64,000 nt of DNA from JBGANR01 sp044222225 (GTDB taxonomy: Bacteria; Actinomycetota; Actinomycetes; Mycobacteriales; Mycobacteriaceae). The stretch covers positions 1 to 64,000 of the forward strand of contig JBGANR010000013.1 of assembly GCA_044222225.1 (NCBI GenBank). Direction: 5' to 3'. Shown here one piece after another: positions 25,508-33,633 of the stretch. The notes beneath the pieces are model-generated. The model saw nothing but the letters and a program-made list of their open reading frames with translations, did no database searches and was not told the DNA's origin. The position numbers were made by a program, and so were the translations under genes. Positions within the stretch are counted from its first letter, which is position 1. The number at the start of each line of letters is the position of its first letter.

Positions 25508-26608
25508 GTGCCCGCGGTCGTCTCGGCGGCCGACCGCGACGCCGTCAACCGGGAACGGCTGGGGCCGACGCGGGACCGGCTCGTCGCCCGGCGTGACGAG
25601 CTCGCGGCCGAGATCGCCGGCGGCGGGCTCCGGTCGCTGCTGCGCCGCGCCCGCATGCACCGCTGGTACGTCGAGCGCAAGCTCGAAGACCTGGCGGCGA
25701 TCGAGACCGAGCTGGCGCGCGGGGACGGCGAGGCGCGTCGATACCTGTTGCTGCTCGACATGGACGCGGGTCGCCGCGGCCACGGCGCGATCGCGGTGGG
25801 CGATCCGGACGGCGCCGACCACGTCTCGGTGACGACCGCCGGCTTCAACACGACGCTCGGCGAATCGCTGACCGGCTCGGGCGAGACCGACGGCATGGGC
25901 GGGCAGGCCGCGCTGTTGCGACGGGAGACGCTGCGCCAGCTGGTCGCCGCCGGACGCGAGGGCGAGCGTGTCGCCTGCTGCGTCTGGATCGGGTACGACG
26001 CGCCGAACTCGACGGGTCCGGGACGGCTGAGCCATCCGCGGGCGCTGTTCGACGTCGTCACCTGGTGGAAGGCCCGCCATGCCGCGCCGGCGCTCGGCCG
26101 GCTCCTCATGCAGGTACGGGCCTCGGCGCCGACGGCGCACGTCGTCGCCTTCGGACATTCCTACGGTTCGCTGGTCACGGCCTACGCGTTGCGGCATCTC
26201 GGTTCGGCCGCCGCCCCGGCCCCGGGTGAGGCGCGGCGTCGGGTCGTCGACGAGGCGGTGTTCTACGGCTCGCCGGGCCTCGGCATGCCGGCCAATCCGC
26301 TCATCGGCTATACGGCGTCCGAGTTCCATCTGCGCCCGGCGGGCGCGTACGTGCTGGAGAACGAGGACGACCCCATCGCGAGCGGCTGGTTCGGCCGTGA
26401 TCCGTCGAGCTGCCCGGGGCTGGTCCATCTTTCGACGCGCACCGGCCTCGACGCCGCGGGCGTGCTGCGCGCCGGGACGCGGCAGCACGCGAACTACGCG
26501 CGTCCGGTGGCGGTGCCGAACCGCGACGATCTGCCGCCGATGTCGATGGGCGCCTACAACATGGCGGCCGTGCTCGGCGGGCTCCGGGAGAACCTGATCC
26601 GGGCGTGA
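25508..26608 (+). CDS. DUF1023 alpha/beta hydrolase
   Basis: A 366-residue protein with an N-terminal coiled helical region (residues 1-75, rich in Arg and Glu) and a DUF1023 alpha/beta-hydrolase domain. The nucleophile elbow is GHSYGS. The strand VSVTTAGFNTTLGES and segment VCWIGYDAP-like (ACCVWIGYDAPNS) are characteristic of this actinobacterial family. Substrates of the family are unknown. GTG 25508 lies one base after the acyltransferase stop, so the two are co-translated, which could mean a joint role in acyl group handling. Confidence 0.82.
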   Translation: MPAVVSAADRDAVNRERLGPTRDRLVARRDELAAEIAGGGLRSLLRRARMHRWYVERKLEDLAAIETELARGDGEARRYLLLLDMDAGRRGHGAIAVGDPDGADHVSVTTAGFNTTLGESLTGSGETDGMGGQAALLRRETLRQLVAAGREGERVACCVWIGYDAPNSTGPGRLSHPRALFDVVTWWKARHAAPALGRLLMQVRASAPTAHVVAFGHSYGSLVTAYALRHLGSAAAPAPGEARRRVVDEAVFYGSPGLGMPANPLIGYTASEFHLRPAGAYVLENEDDPIASGWFGRDPSSCPGLVHLSTRTGLDAAGVLRAGTRQHANYARPVAVPNRDDLPPMSMGAYNMAAVLGGLRENLIRA

Positions 26609-26636
26609 CGGCCTCGGCCGTCGGCGGCCGGCGGCG

Positions 26637-27692
26637 TCAGCCCGGCCGGGTCGATTCGCGGACGATGAGCCGCCCGACCTCGGTCGACGGCGCAGGCGAG
26701 TCGGGGCTCGCGGAATCGGCCCCGTCGCGGAGTTGCCGCAGGAGGGCGGCGACGGCCCGCCTGGCCAGCCGTTCGGGTTCGAAGTCGATCGACGTGATCG
26801 ACGGCCGGTGCATCCGGCACTCCTCGGCATCGGATCCGGCCGCGACCTGGACGTCGCCGGGCACCCGTAACCCTAGTTCGGCCAGCCTGCCGACGGCGCC
26901 GGTGGCCTGCGCGGCGGTGAGGCAGTAGTAGCCGTCGGGCGGCGGCTGCCCGGCGAGTCCGGTAGTGGCGATCAGGTCGTCGACGGCGTCCCGGCCGCCG
27001 CGTGGCCCGCGATCCTCGGCGACGGAGACGACGGTGGCGGGCATCCCGCGGGCGGCGGTCCACTCGCGGTAGAGGTTCTCCGACGTCACACACCATTCGT
27101 TGTGGTCCGTGCCGTTGACGAACGCGATCCGGCGGGCGCCGCCGGCGGCGAGGTGATCGAGGACGAGCGCGGTCAAGCGCCGGGCCCCGATGTCGACGAC
27201 GCACTCGGCCGGCCGCGGCGTGTCGAGGGTGTCGCCGACGGTCACCACGGGGATCCCGGCGGCGGTGAGCATGTCGACGAGGGGATCGGTGGTCTCGGGC
27301 TCGGTGATGAGGAAGCCGTCGCAGGCCAGCGCGGCGCCCGGGGCGTCCGGACGAGCCGGGTCGGCCACGAGCATGAGCCCGTAGCGGGCGCCGAGGGCCG
27401 CGACGGCCGCGGCACCGGTGAACCGTAGGAAGTAGTCGACGTTCTGGACGAGATCGACCCGGTCCTCGAGCGAGCGGGCGACGAGCGCGATGACGCCGAG
27501 CCGGTTGCGTCGCAGACTCTGCGCGAGCACGTCGGGCCGGTAGCCGAGTTCGGTGGCGGCCTCGCGCACCCGGCGGCGCGTCTCGGCCGAGACGACGCGG
27601 TTGCCGCTGAACGAGTGCGAGACGGTGGTCACCGAGACCCCGGCGAGGCGCGCGACGTCGTGAATCGTCGTCCGGCCGCCGCGCGTCGCCAT
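26637..27692 (-). CDS. LacI-family transcriptional regulator
   Basis: A 351-residue LacI/GalR repressor. The helix-turn-helix is TIHDVARLAGVSVTTVSHSF (9-28) with the hinge helix YRPDVLAQSLRR after it. The rest is a periplasmic-binding-protein-like sensor domain ending in FEPERLARRAVAALL. The start is ATG 27692. Usual ligands are sugars or nucleosides. No sugar operon adjoins, so the target may be itself, through the dyad at 27702-27718, or a distant gene. Confidence 0.88.
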   Translation of the reverse strand: MATRGGRTTIHDVARLAGVSVTTVSHSFSGNRVVSAETRRRVREAATELGYRPDVLAQSLRRNRLGVIALVARSLEDRVDLVQNVDYFLRFTGAAAVAALGARYGLMLVADPARPDAPGAALACDGFLITEPETTDPLVDMLTAAGIPVVTVGDTLDTPRPAECVVDIGARRLTALVLDHLAAGGARRIAFVNGTDHNEWCVTSENLYREWTAARGMPATVVSVAEDRGPRGGRDAVDDLIATTGLAGQPPPDGYYCLTAAQATGAVGRLAELGLRVPGDVQVAAGSDAEECRMHRPSITSIDFEPERLARRAVAALLRQLRDGADSASPDSPAPSTEVGRLIVRESTRPG

Positions 27693-27701
27693 GCGCGAAG
27701 A

Positions 27702-27718
27702 GTAACGCGTACAGTTAC
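27702..27718. promoter_or_regulatory. Possible LacI-family operator
   Basis: GTAAC (27702-27706) and GTTAC (27714-27718) form an inverted repeat of 17 bp, with the centre GCGTACA, 10 bp upstream of the LacI-family gene. This is the size and place of an autoregulatory operator, although the arms are only 5 bp. Confidence 0.35.
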
Positions 27719-27753
27719 GTCTGTAGCCAGCCCATCGAGGTGGGTGTGGAAGT

Positions 27754-27794
27754 GAACCGCAGGATGACTCGCCGTATGACGAGGCCTGCGGTTC
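27754..27794 (-). terminator. Hairpin after the DUF3800-like gene
   Basis: GAACCGCAGG and CCTGCGGTTC are perfect 10-bp arms around a 21-base loop. The hairpin begins 8 bp beyond the stop of the minus-strand gene at 27803. There is no clear U-tract, so it could be a factor-dependent terminator or 3' protection structure. Confidence 0.5.
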
Positions 27795-27802
27795 GCGCTT
27801 TG

Positions 27803-28360
27803 TCAGGGGATGTTCTGAATCTCGACGGACGATCCGAGCCGTTCGAGGTAGCGGGCGTTGCCTATGCGGGATTGGACGACGGCCTCGCAGACGACATCGG
27901 CGATCCATAGCGCGGGCTCGGCCCGACCGATCCGATGCTCGATACGGAGCGAGGTGGGGACGACGCGGCGTGCACGCAGTTTCCCGACGGCGTCGATGTC
28001 GCTCGCGTCGAGTTGTCCGCGAGACTCGAAGGTGATCGTGGAGCACTGTATGTCGGCCAGGTGGGGCAGCAGGTATTCGAGACACTTACGGCGATGTCGA
28101 CGATCGCCGGCTCCGGCTTCCGAATGGACGACGGTGAGCGCGAGGAACGGTAGTCCGGCGATCGAATCGACGAGCTCGAAGCGATGGTCGTCCCGTCGGC
28201 CGTGCCAGTGCACCTTCGTCTCCGTCGGTCGGCGTAACGTCCGCATGGTTTCGCGTAGGGCATCGACGTCGTCTTCGTCGCATAGCGCGGCTGACATGAG
28301 GTACGTACCAGGATCGAGATCGGGCCGTGATCCACTTTCGTCAGCCCATGCTGTCAGCAT
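27803..28360 (-). CDS. DUF3800-like protein of unknown function
   Basis: A 185-residue protein starting MLTAWADESGS, the DESG motif that opens the RNase H-like DUF3800 family. KVHWHGRRDD and FESRGQ lie mid-protein, and a C-terminal WIADVVCEAV resembles the family's LADxxA motif. The acidic and His residues would form a nuclease-like site; activity is unproven. The base composition looks less GC-biased than its neighbours, and it lacks a strong ribosome site. Flanked by a hairpin on one side and palindromic element C1 on the other, it may be a transferred cargo gene. The family assignment is moderately sure. Confidence 0.55.
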   Translation of the reverse strand: MLTAWADESGSRPDLDPGTYLMSAALCDEDDVDALRETMRTLRRPTETKVHWHGRRDDHRFELVDSIAGLPFLALTVVHSEAGAGDRRHRRKCLEYLLPHLADIQCSTITFESRGQLDASDIDAVGKLRARRVVPTSLRIEHRIGRAEPALWIADVVCEAVVQSRIGNARYLERLGSSVEIQNIP

Positions 28361-28475
28361 GGCGTAGGTGGTCGACAACGATTCGTGCTCATCGGCACAG
28401 CATGGCGATATGTGAAATAAGCGCCGTATTACGGTTCTTGATGTGCGGTTCAAAGTACAGCTTCAGTGGAGTGCT

Positions 28476-28548
28476 CCCCAGATGTCCGGCTGAGCGGGCC
28501 GCCGAGGAGATTATTGTCACGGCACCTCGCTCAGACGGACATCTGGGA
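28476..28548. repeat. Palindromic element C1 (family C)
   Basis: The arms contain CCAGATGTCCGGCTGAGCG on the left and its near-complement on the right (28529-28547). The core at 28500-28527 carries GAGGAGATTATTGTCACGGC. The same element occurs in opposite orientation at 34489, with the core nearly identical. C1 lies 10 bp downstream of the amidase stop on the minus strand. The gap 28361-28475 upstream of the DUF3800-like gene shows no other feature. Confidence 0.88.
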
Positions 28549-28558
28549 AGGTGATCGA

Positions 28559-30583
28559 TCAGGCGATCCCGCAGACCACCGTCCACGCGCCCGCCGTCCG
28601 GCCGTCCCGGCACCGGACGAGGCCGATGACGAGCGAGCCGTACGGTTCGCGCCACGCGCTGTGGGCCGGACGCATCTGCGCCGAGCGCAGCACGACGTCG
28701 GCGGTGAACGTGTTCTCGCCGCGGTCGAGCGGTACGGGGGCGCCGTCGACGAAGAGCTTCGCGTCGGCCACCTCGTCGGTGTCGAGGCCGTCGACCCGGA
28801 GCGTGATGGAGACCGACGACAGCCGCGCCGACTCGGGCGACTCGTGTGCCGTCAGCACGACGCGCGCGGGCGGCCCGCCGTTCGGCGTGCCGGCGGGCAG
28901 GGTCGTCGGGATCAGCCGCGGGGTGCGGCGCGGCACCGTGCGTCGATCGCCCGTCGCCTCGATCGCCGCGGCCAGCCGCAGCAGCCGCGTGTCGTCGTAC
29001 GCGCGTCCGGAGATCGTCAGGCCGACGGGCATGCCGATATCGGGCGCCGTCCCCATCGGCACGGTCACCGACGGGATGCCGAGATGGCGGGGAACGAGGT
29101 TGCCGTTGGCCACCCAGGTGCCGTTGCGCCAGGTCAGTGCAGCCGACTCGGGGGTGACGTCGGAATCGGACGGGCCGACGTCGGCGACGGCGGGATGGAC
29201 GATCGCGTCGAGCCCGTTCTCGTCGAGCCATTCCTCGAGGTCGACGCGGCGCGTCTCCTCGAGCCCGCGGACGCCCTCGGCGAGCAGCGGGATGTCCTCG
29301 AGCTCGGGGATGCCCGCGGCCGCGCGCTCCGGATACTCGGCGAGGTCCACCTCGAGATCGAGGTGGTGGCGGTCGTATTGATCGGGCAGGGCGCCGGGTG
29401 GCGGTGGGAAGATCGCCGGGCCGTCGACGTCGACGACGTGCGACAGCGCCGGATCCCCGTTGACCTGCAGAAACTCCTCCCACCCCCAGATCGACAGATC
29501 CCACAGCTCGCGTGCGTCGTAGCCGACGGGGACGAGCCCGCGCTCGACCATCGTCGACGTCCCGGGCCGGTCCTTCTCGTAGTTGGAGACGGCGGGGAAG
29601 TCGACTTCGACGATCTCGGCGCCGGTGGCGCGTAGGTCGTCGGCGATCCGCCGCCACAGCTCGATGACGCTCGCGCGGGTCTCGATCGGCTCGTCGGCCT
29701 TCTCGTCGGCGCCGATGTACATCCGCGGGACGCCGAGCCGCACTCCGGCCAGGACGCCGGCGGTGTCATCGCCGAGCGCCCGGTAGCTCGCCGGCCGCAG
29801 CTCGGAGACCGGTGGGATCGGCACCCAGGGCTGGCGGCGCCAGAAGTCGCCGCGCGGCGTCGGGTCGTCGGCGACCACCACGTCGAGCAGTTCCAGCAGG
29901 TCGGCGACCGTGCGCGTGTGCGGGACGACGACGTCCATGGTCGGTACGAGCGGCCAGTTGCCGCGGATCGAGATGACGCCGCGTGACGGGCAGTAGGCGA
30001 CGAGCGCGTTGCACGACGCGGGTGCGCGGCCGGACGACCAGGTCTCCTCGGCGAGTCCGAATGCGGCGAAGCTCGCGCCGGTCGCGGTGCCCGAGCCGTT
30101 GGAGGAGCCCGACCCGAACGCCGACGTCAGATAGCCGCCGTTGTAGGGGCTCTCGGCGCGGCCGTAGACGCCGCGCTGCATGCCGCCGTTGGCCATCGGC
30201 GGCATGTTGGTCAGCCCGATCAGCACGGCGCCGCCGGCGCGCAGCCGTTCGATGGTGAAGGCGTCCCGCTGCGCGACGAGCCGTTCGAACGCCGGGGAGC
30301 CCGCCGCGACGGTGAGGCCCGCGGCGGCGTAACTGTCCTTCGCCGTATACGGGATGCCGTCGAGCGGGCCGAGGCTTTCGCCGCGGGCGCGGCGCGCGTC
30401 CGATTCGGCGGCGGCGGTGAACACCTGCGGGTCGAGTATCGGCACAGCGTTGAGCCGGATCCCGTGGCGGTCGTAGGTGGCTATCCGGCGAAGGTATTCG
30501 GTGACGAGTTCGACGCTGGTGGTCTCGCCCGAGTCGAGGGCTCGGCGTAGATCAGCGACGGACGCTTCGACGACATCGATCAC
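28559..30583 (-). CDS. Amidase signature family protein with C-terminal extension
   Basis: A 674-residue protein; the amidase domain fills about residues 5-510. Lys82 in YTAKDSY is the catalytic Lys, a Ser in GSGSSNGSG (157-165) is the cis-Ser, and Ser184 in ETWSSGRAPA is the nucleophile. The last 140 residues form a separate beta-rich domain (SVSITLRVDGLDTDEVADAK) not present in GatA-type enzymes. It hydrolyses an amide bond of unknown substrate. GTG 30583 follows AAAGGAGAG. It lies 165 bp after the agmatine deiminase on the same strand, so a shared pathway in amine or amide use is possible. Confidence 0.85.
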   Translation of the reverse strand: MIDVVEASVADLRRALDSGETTSVELVTEYLRRIATYDRHGIRLNAVPILDPQVFTAAAESDARRARGESLGPLDGIPYTAKDSYAAAGLTVAAGSPAFERLVAQRDAFTIERLRAGGAVLIGLTNMPPMANGGMQRGVYGRAESPYNGGYLTSAFGSGSSNGSGTATGASFAAFGLAEETWSSGRAPASCNALVAYCPSRGVISIRGNWPLVPTMDVVVPHTRTVADLLELLDVVVADDPTPRGDFWRRQPWVPIPPVSELRPASYRALGDDTAGVLAGVRLGVPRMYIGADEKADEPIETRASVIELWRRIADDLRATGAEIVEVDFPAVSNYEKDRPGTSTMVERGLVPVGYDARELWDLSIWGWEEFLQVNGDPALSHVVDVDGPAIFPPPPGALPDQYDRHHLDLEVDLAEYPERAAAGIPELEDIPLLAEGVRGLEETRRVDLEEWLDENGLDAIVHPAVADVGPSDSDVTPESAALTWRNGTWVANGNLVPRHLGIPSVTVPMGTAPDIGMPVGLTISGRAYDDTRLLRLAAAIEATGDRRTVPRRTPRLIPTTLPAGTPNGGPPARVVLTAHESPESARLSSVSITLRVDGLDTDEVADAKLFVDGAPVPLDRGENTFTADVVLRSAQMRPAHSAWREPYGSLVIGLVRCRDGRTAGAWTVVCGIA

Positions 30584-30748
30584 GGTGCACTCTCCTTTGA
30601 GTGGCATGTGCGGGTCGCGGGCGAGACTACTGGCCGGGTAGGCCGTCGGGTGTCGATTCGCCGGATGCTCGGAGCTCCCCGTTCGGGTGAGTCGGTGCGC
30701 TGTGGTGGCCCTTCTCACCACATGGATTGGGGGCGTGGCCTTCTCGGC

Positions 30749-31789
30749 TCACGACCCGGATTTCACGGGGGCGACCGGCTGTTGCTGGGTGATGCAGTGG
30801 ATGCCGCCGCCGCCGGCGAGGATCGGACGTGCGTCGACGAGGACGACCTCGCGGCCCGGATAGGCGTCCGCGATGATCTCGGCGGCGTGGGCGTCGGACA
30901 CCGGGTCGTCGTAGCCGCAGAGCACGACGCCGTCGTTGGTGACGAGGTGGTTGATGTAGCTCCAGTCGACGAAGCCGTGCTCGTCCCGCAGGGTGCGAGG
31001 CGCGGGCAGGTCGATGACGGTCAGGCTGCGCCCCTGCGCGTCCGTCGCGGCGGCGAGCACGGCCCGCAGCTCCTCGCTGACGGCGTGGTCGGGGTGCTCC
31101 GGATTCGTCTGGGCGTGCAACAGCACCGAGCCGGGGGCGGGCATCGTCGCGATCATGTCGATATGGCCCTTGGTGCCGAGCGGTTCGTAGTCGCGCGTCA
31201 GGCCGTGGGGCAGCCAGATCGCCTTCCGGACGCCGAGCGTGCGCGCCAGCTCGGCCTCGACCCGCGCCTTGTCGGCGCGCGGATTGCGCAGGGGATCGAG
31301 CTGCACGGTGTCGGTCAGCAGGATCGTGCCGTCACCGTCGACGTGGATCGCGCCGCCCTCGTTGACCAGCAACGACGACACGAGCCGAGTGCCGGTGAGC
31401 GAGGCGATGAGCCGCGCGATCTCGCGGTCGTTGCTCCAGTCCTCCGGCGTCGGCGAGCCCCAGCCGTTGAAGATCCAGTCGACGGCGCCGAGCTCGCCCG
31501 TCTCGTCGTCGACGACGAACGTCGGCCCGATGTCGCGCATCCAGAAGTCGTCGAGCGGCGCGACGACGAGATCGATCTCCGCCGAGAGCATGGCGCGCGC
31601 CCGCTGCTCCTCGCTCGGATCGACGATCATCGTCACCGGCGTGAACGCGAGAACGGCGTGTGCGACGTCCGTCCAGGCCCGGTATCCGTCGGCGAGTGAC
31701 GCCGCGTCGTCGAAGGTGACCCCCGCCCGCGGGAAGGCCATCCAGATCCGTTCCTGTCGGCAGGTCTCCGCAGGCATGCGCCACGCCAT
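30749..31789 (-). CDS. Agmatine deiminase family protein
   Basis: A 346-residue protein of the peptidylarginine deiminase-like superfamily. FWMRDIGPT (82-90), NEGGAIHVDG (143-152), a GHIDM motif near 216 and Cys332 in GGGGIHCITQQQP supply the catalytic Asp, His and Cys of agmatine deiminase. The reaction converts agmatine to N-carbamoylputrescine and ammonia. The start is ATG 31789 with GGAGG upstream. The usual partner, a nitrilase-type N-carbamoylputrescine amidase, is absent; an amidase-signature enzyme follows instead. The putrescine produced could feed an amine oxidase. Confidence 0.85.
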   Translation of the reverse strand: MAWRMPAETCRQERIWMAFPRAGVTFDDAASLADGYRAWTDVAHAVLAFTPVTMIVDPSEEQRARAMLSAEIDLVVAPLDDFWMRDIGPTFVVDDETGELGAVDWIFNGWGSPTPEDWSNDREIARLIASLTGTRLVSSLLVNEGGAIHVDGDGTILLTDTVQLDPLRNPRADKARVEAELARTLGVRKAIWLPHGLTRDYEPLGTKGHIDMIATMPAPGSVLLHAQTNPEHPDHAVSEELRAVLAAATDAQGRSLTVIDLPAPRTLRDEHGFVDWSYINHLVTNDGVVLCGYDDPVSDAHAAEIIADAYPGREVVLVDARPILAGGGGIHCITQQQPVAPVKSGS

Positions 31790-31886
31790 TTTTACCTCCG
31801 CTTCATCATCTTTTCGATGTCGAGCGGAACGATACCGAGCGATGCGGGGCCCCGTTCGGCGATTCGCGGACCGGCGTGGTGCGGCA

Positions 31887-33491
31887 TCAGCGGGGTTCGG
31901 TGCCGTCCGTCCGGATGTTGCGGGTGGGCGAGTCCGACGGCGGGCCGCCGGGCGGCTGCCCGAATCCGCTGCCGGGCGCCGGTGGGCGGGCGGCGGGCGG
32001 GAACGGTCCCGACGGCCGTGGGCCGGGCTGCGGCGGACCCATCGGGCGCGCGCCCGGGGGGATCGGCCCGGACGGACGCGGGCCGGGCGGCATGGCGGAC
32101 GGGCCGGTGCCATGGGCCCGGGGCGGGAACGGAGGCCGTCCGGCGGGTGGATGTCCGGGGGCGCCGGGGTAGGGGCCGGCCGGTCCGCCGCGGGCGGGGC
32201 TGTAGGGGTTCGGGCCGGTCGGCCCACCCGGCGCACCCGGGCCACCCGGTCCGGTCGGGCCGGTCGGGCCGGGTGCCTGGCCGGAGCCGGCGGGTCCCTG
32301 GCCTGGAGCGCCGCCGGGTCCGCCGAACTGCTGTCCGCCGAACTGTTGCTGTCCGCCGAATGCCGGTCCCGTCGGTCCGGGCCCCGGCCCGCCGAACGGT
32401 GCCGGTCCCGCCGCCGCCCGAGCCGCCGCGGCGCGTCGCGAACGGACGACGAGGGCGATCGCACCGAGCACGACGACCGCGCCCGCTCCGCCGGCCGCCG
32501 CGTAGATCCAGGTCGGCGTCGACGAGCCGCCGGCGCCGTCAGCGGCCGCCAGGTCGACGCCGTGCTCGGCGAGGTACGTCCGCAGCTCGCGGTTGTCGGT
32601 GATGAAGTTGAACGACGGTCCTGCCGAGGGATTGGTGATGTAGGAGTTGATTCCGATGACGCGGTTCTCGGCGTCGACGGTGGGCCCGCCGGACATCCCG
32701 CCGCCGAGCGTCGCCGAGACCTGCGTGTTCGGCTTGCCGGCTCGGTTCGTCTGCCGCGACGAGACCTTGCCCGGCAGGTATGACGGCTGCTGCGCCTTGT
32801 CCTTGTCCACCACCTCGAACACCGCGGCGGGGAAGCCGACGCTGGTGATGTCGGTGCCGGGCTTCGGCTCGACGTCGCTGACGACGAGCGGCGTCAGCTG
32901 CGCGCCCGAGGGCATGTCGGCGACCTTGAGCAGCGCCGCGTCGCCCTCCTCGAACGTCTGGAAGGCCACGACCTCGGCCTTCGTCCACTCCGGGATGACC
33001 TGATGCGCGCCGTCGGGCTGGCGCACCTCGATGTTCACCGCTGCCTTCGACGCCCCGCCGTCCTTGCTCGCGGAGACCTTCCAGCCCTCCTCGTCGGCGC
33101 GCTGCAGGAGCCCCTGGACGTCGGTCGGCGCGGCGTCCGGCCGCGCACGCGCGACGATCGCCCGCTTGCGGAACTCCGACAGGATCTCGGGGCCGGCCGG
33201 GTTGACGCAGTGACCGGCGGTCGCGACGCGTCCGGACCGGTCGACGGCGAAGCCGCTGCACGAGCCGTCGACCGTGATCGGCGCGTTGGTCCACCCGGCG
33301 GCGTCGACGTCGCCCGCCCGGTAGCTCGGCGGGATCTGCACGTAGCCGGTGTACGAGGACTTGATGATCACCATGGCCGGCCCGACGATGTCCGCGACGC
33401 CGTCGTCCGCTGCGGCCGTACCGGGCGTCGCGAACACGCCGACCAGCAGGGCCGACGCGGTCGCGGCGGCTGCGCGGGCGAGTCGTCGCAT
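31887..33491 (-). CDS. Membrane-anchored trypsin-like serine protease with Pro/Gly-rich tail
   Basis: A 534-residue protein. The signal peptide covers residues 1-28 (TPGTAAADD at the cleavage region). The catalytic triad is His94 (TAGHC), Asp184 (EEGDAAL) and Ser267 (GGGMSGGPT). One membrane helix spans about 328-349, so the protease faces outside and the last 180 residues are cytoplasmic. That tail is low-complexity Pro/Gly with some Gln and Phe (FGGQQQFGGQQFGGPGG) and no Cys. Such tails can bind or condense, but function is unknown. ATG 33491 is the start. It is a member of the S1 family common in mycobacteria, where partners are often quality-control substrates. Confidence 0.85.
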   Translation of the reverse strand: MRRLARAAAATASALLVGVFATPGTAAADDGVADIVGPAMVIIKSSYTGYVQIPPSYRAGDVDAAGWTNAPITVDGSCSGFAVDRSGRVATAGHCVNPAGPEILSEFRKRAIVARARPDAAPTDVQGLLQRADEEGWKVSASKDGGASKAAVNIEVRQPDGAHQVIPEWTKAEVVAFQTFEEGDAALLKVADMPSGAQLTPLVVSDVEPKPGTDITSVGFPAAVFEVVDKDKAQQPSYLPGKVSSRQTNRAGKPNTQVSATLGGGMSGGPTVDAENRVIGINSYITNPSAGPSFNFITDNRELRTYLAEHGVDLAAADGAGGSSTPTWIYAAAGGAGAVVVLGAIALVVRSRRAAAARAAAGPAPFGGPGPGPTGPAFGGQQQFGGQQFGGPGGAPGQGPAGSGQAPGPTGPTGPGGPGAPGGPTGPNPYSPARGGPAGPYPGAPGHPPAGRPPFPPRAHGTGPSAMPPGPRPSGPIPPGARPMGPPQPGPRPSGPFPPAARPPAPGSGFGQPPGGPPSDSPTRNIRTDGTEPR

Positions 33492-33633
33492 GGGCGTGCC
33501 TCTCTCCTGGATCGTCGCAAGAATCCTAGCGCCCGCTATGAGATCGTGAACTCTCCCGCGGGGCGTGGCGGAGCGATCCCGCTCGGCGCCGGGGAGTGGC
33601 GGGCCGCCGCGGTGCGTCTGCGAGGCTGGGCCG

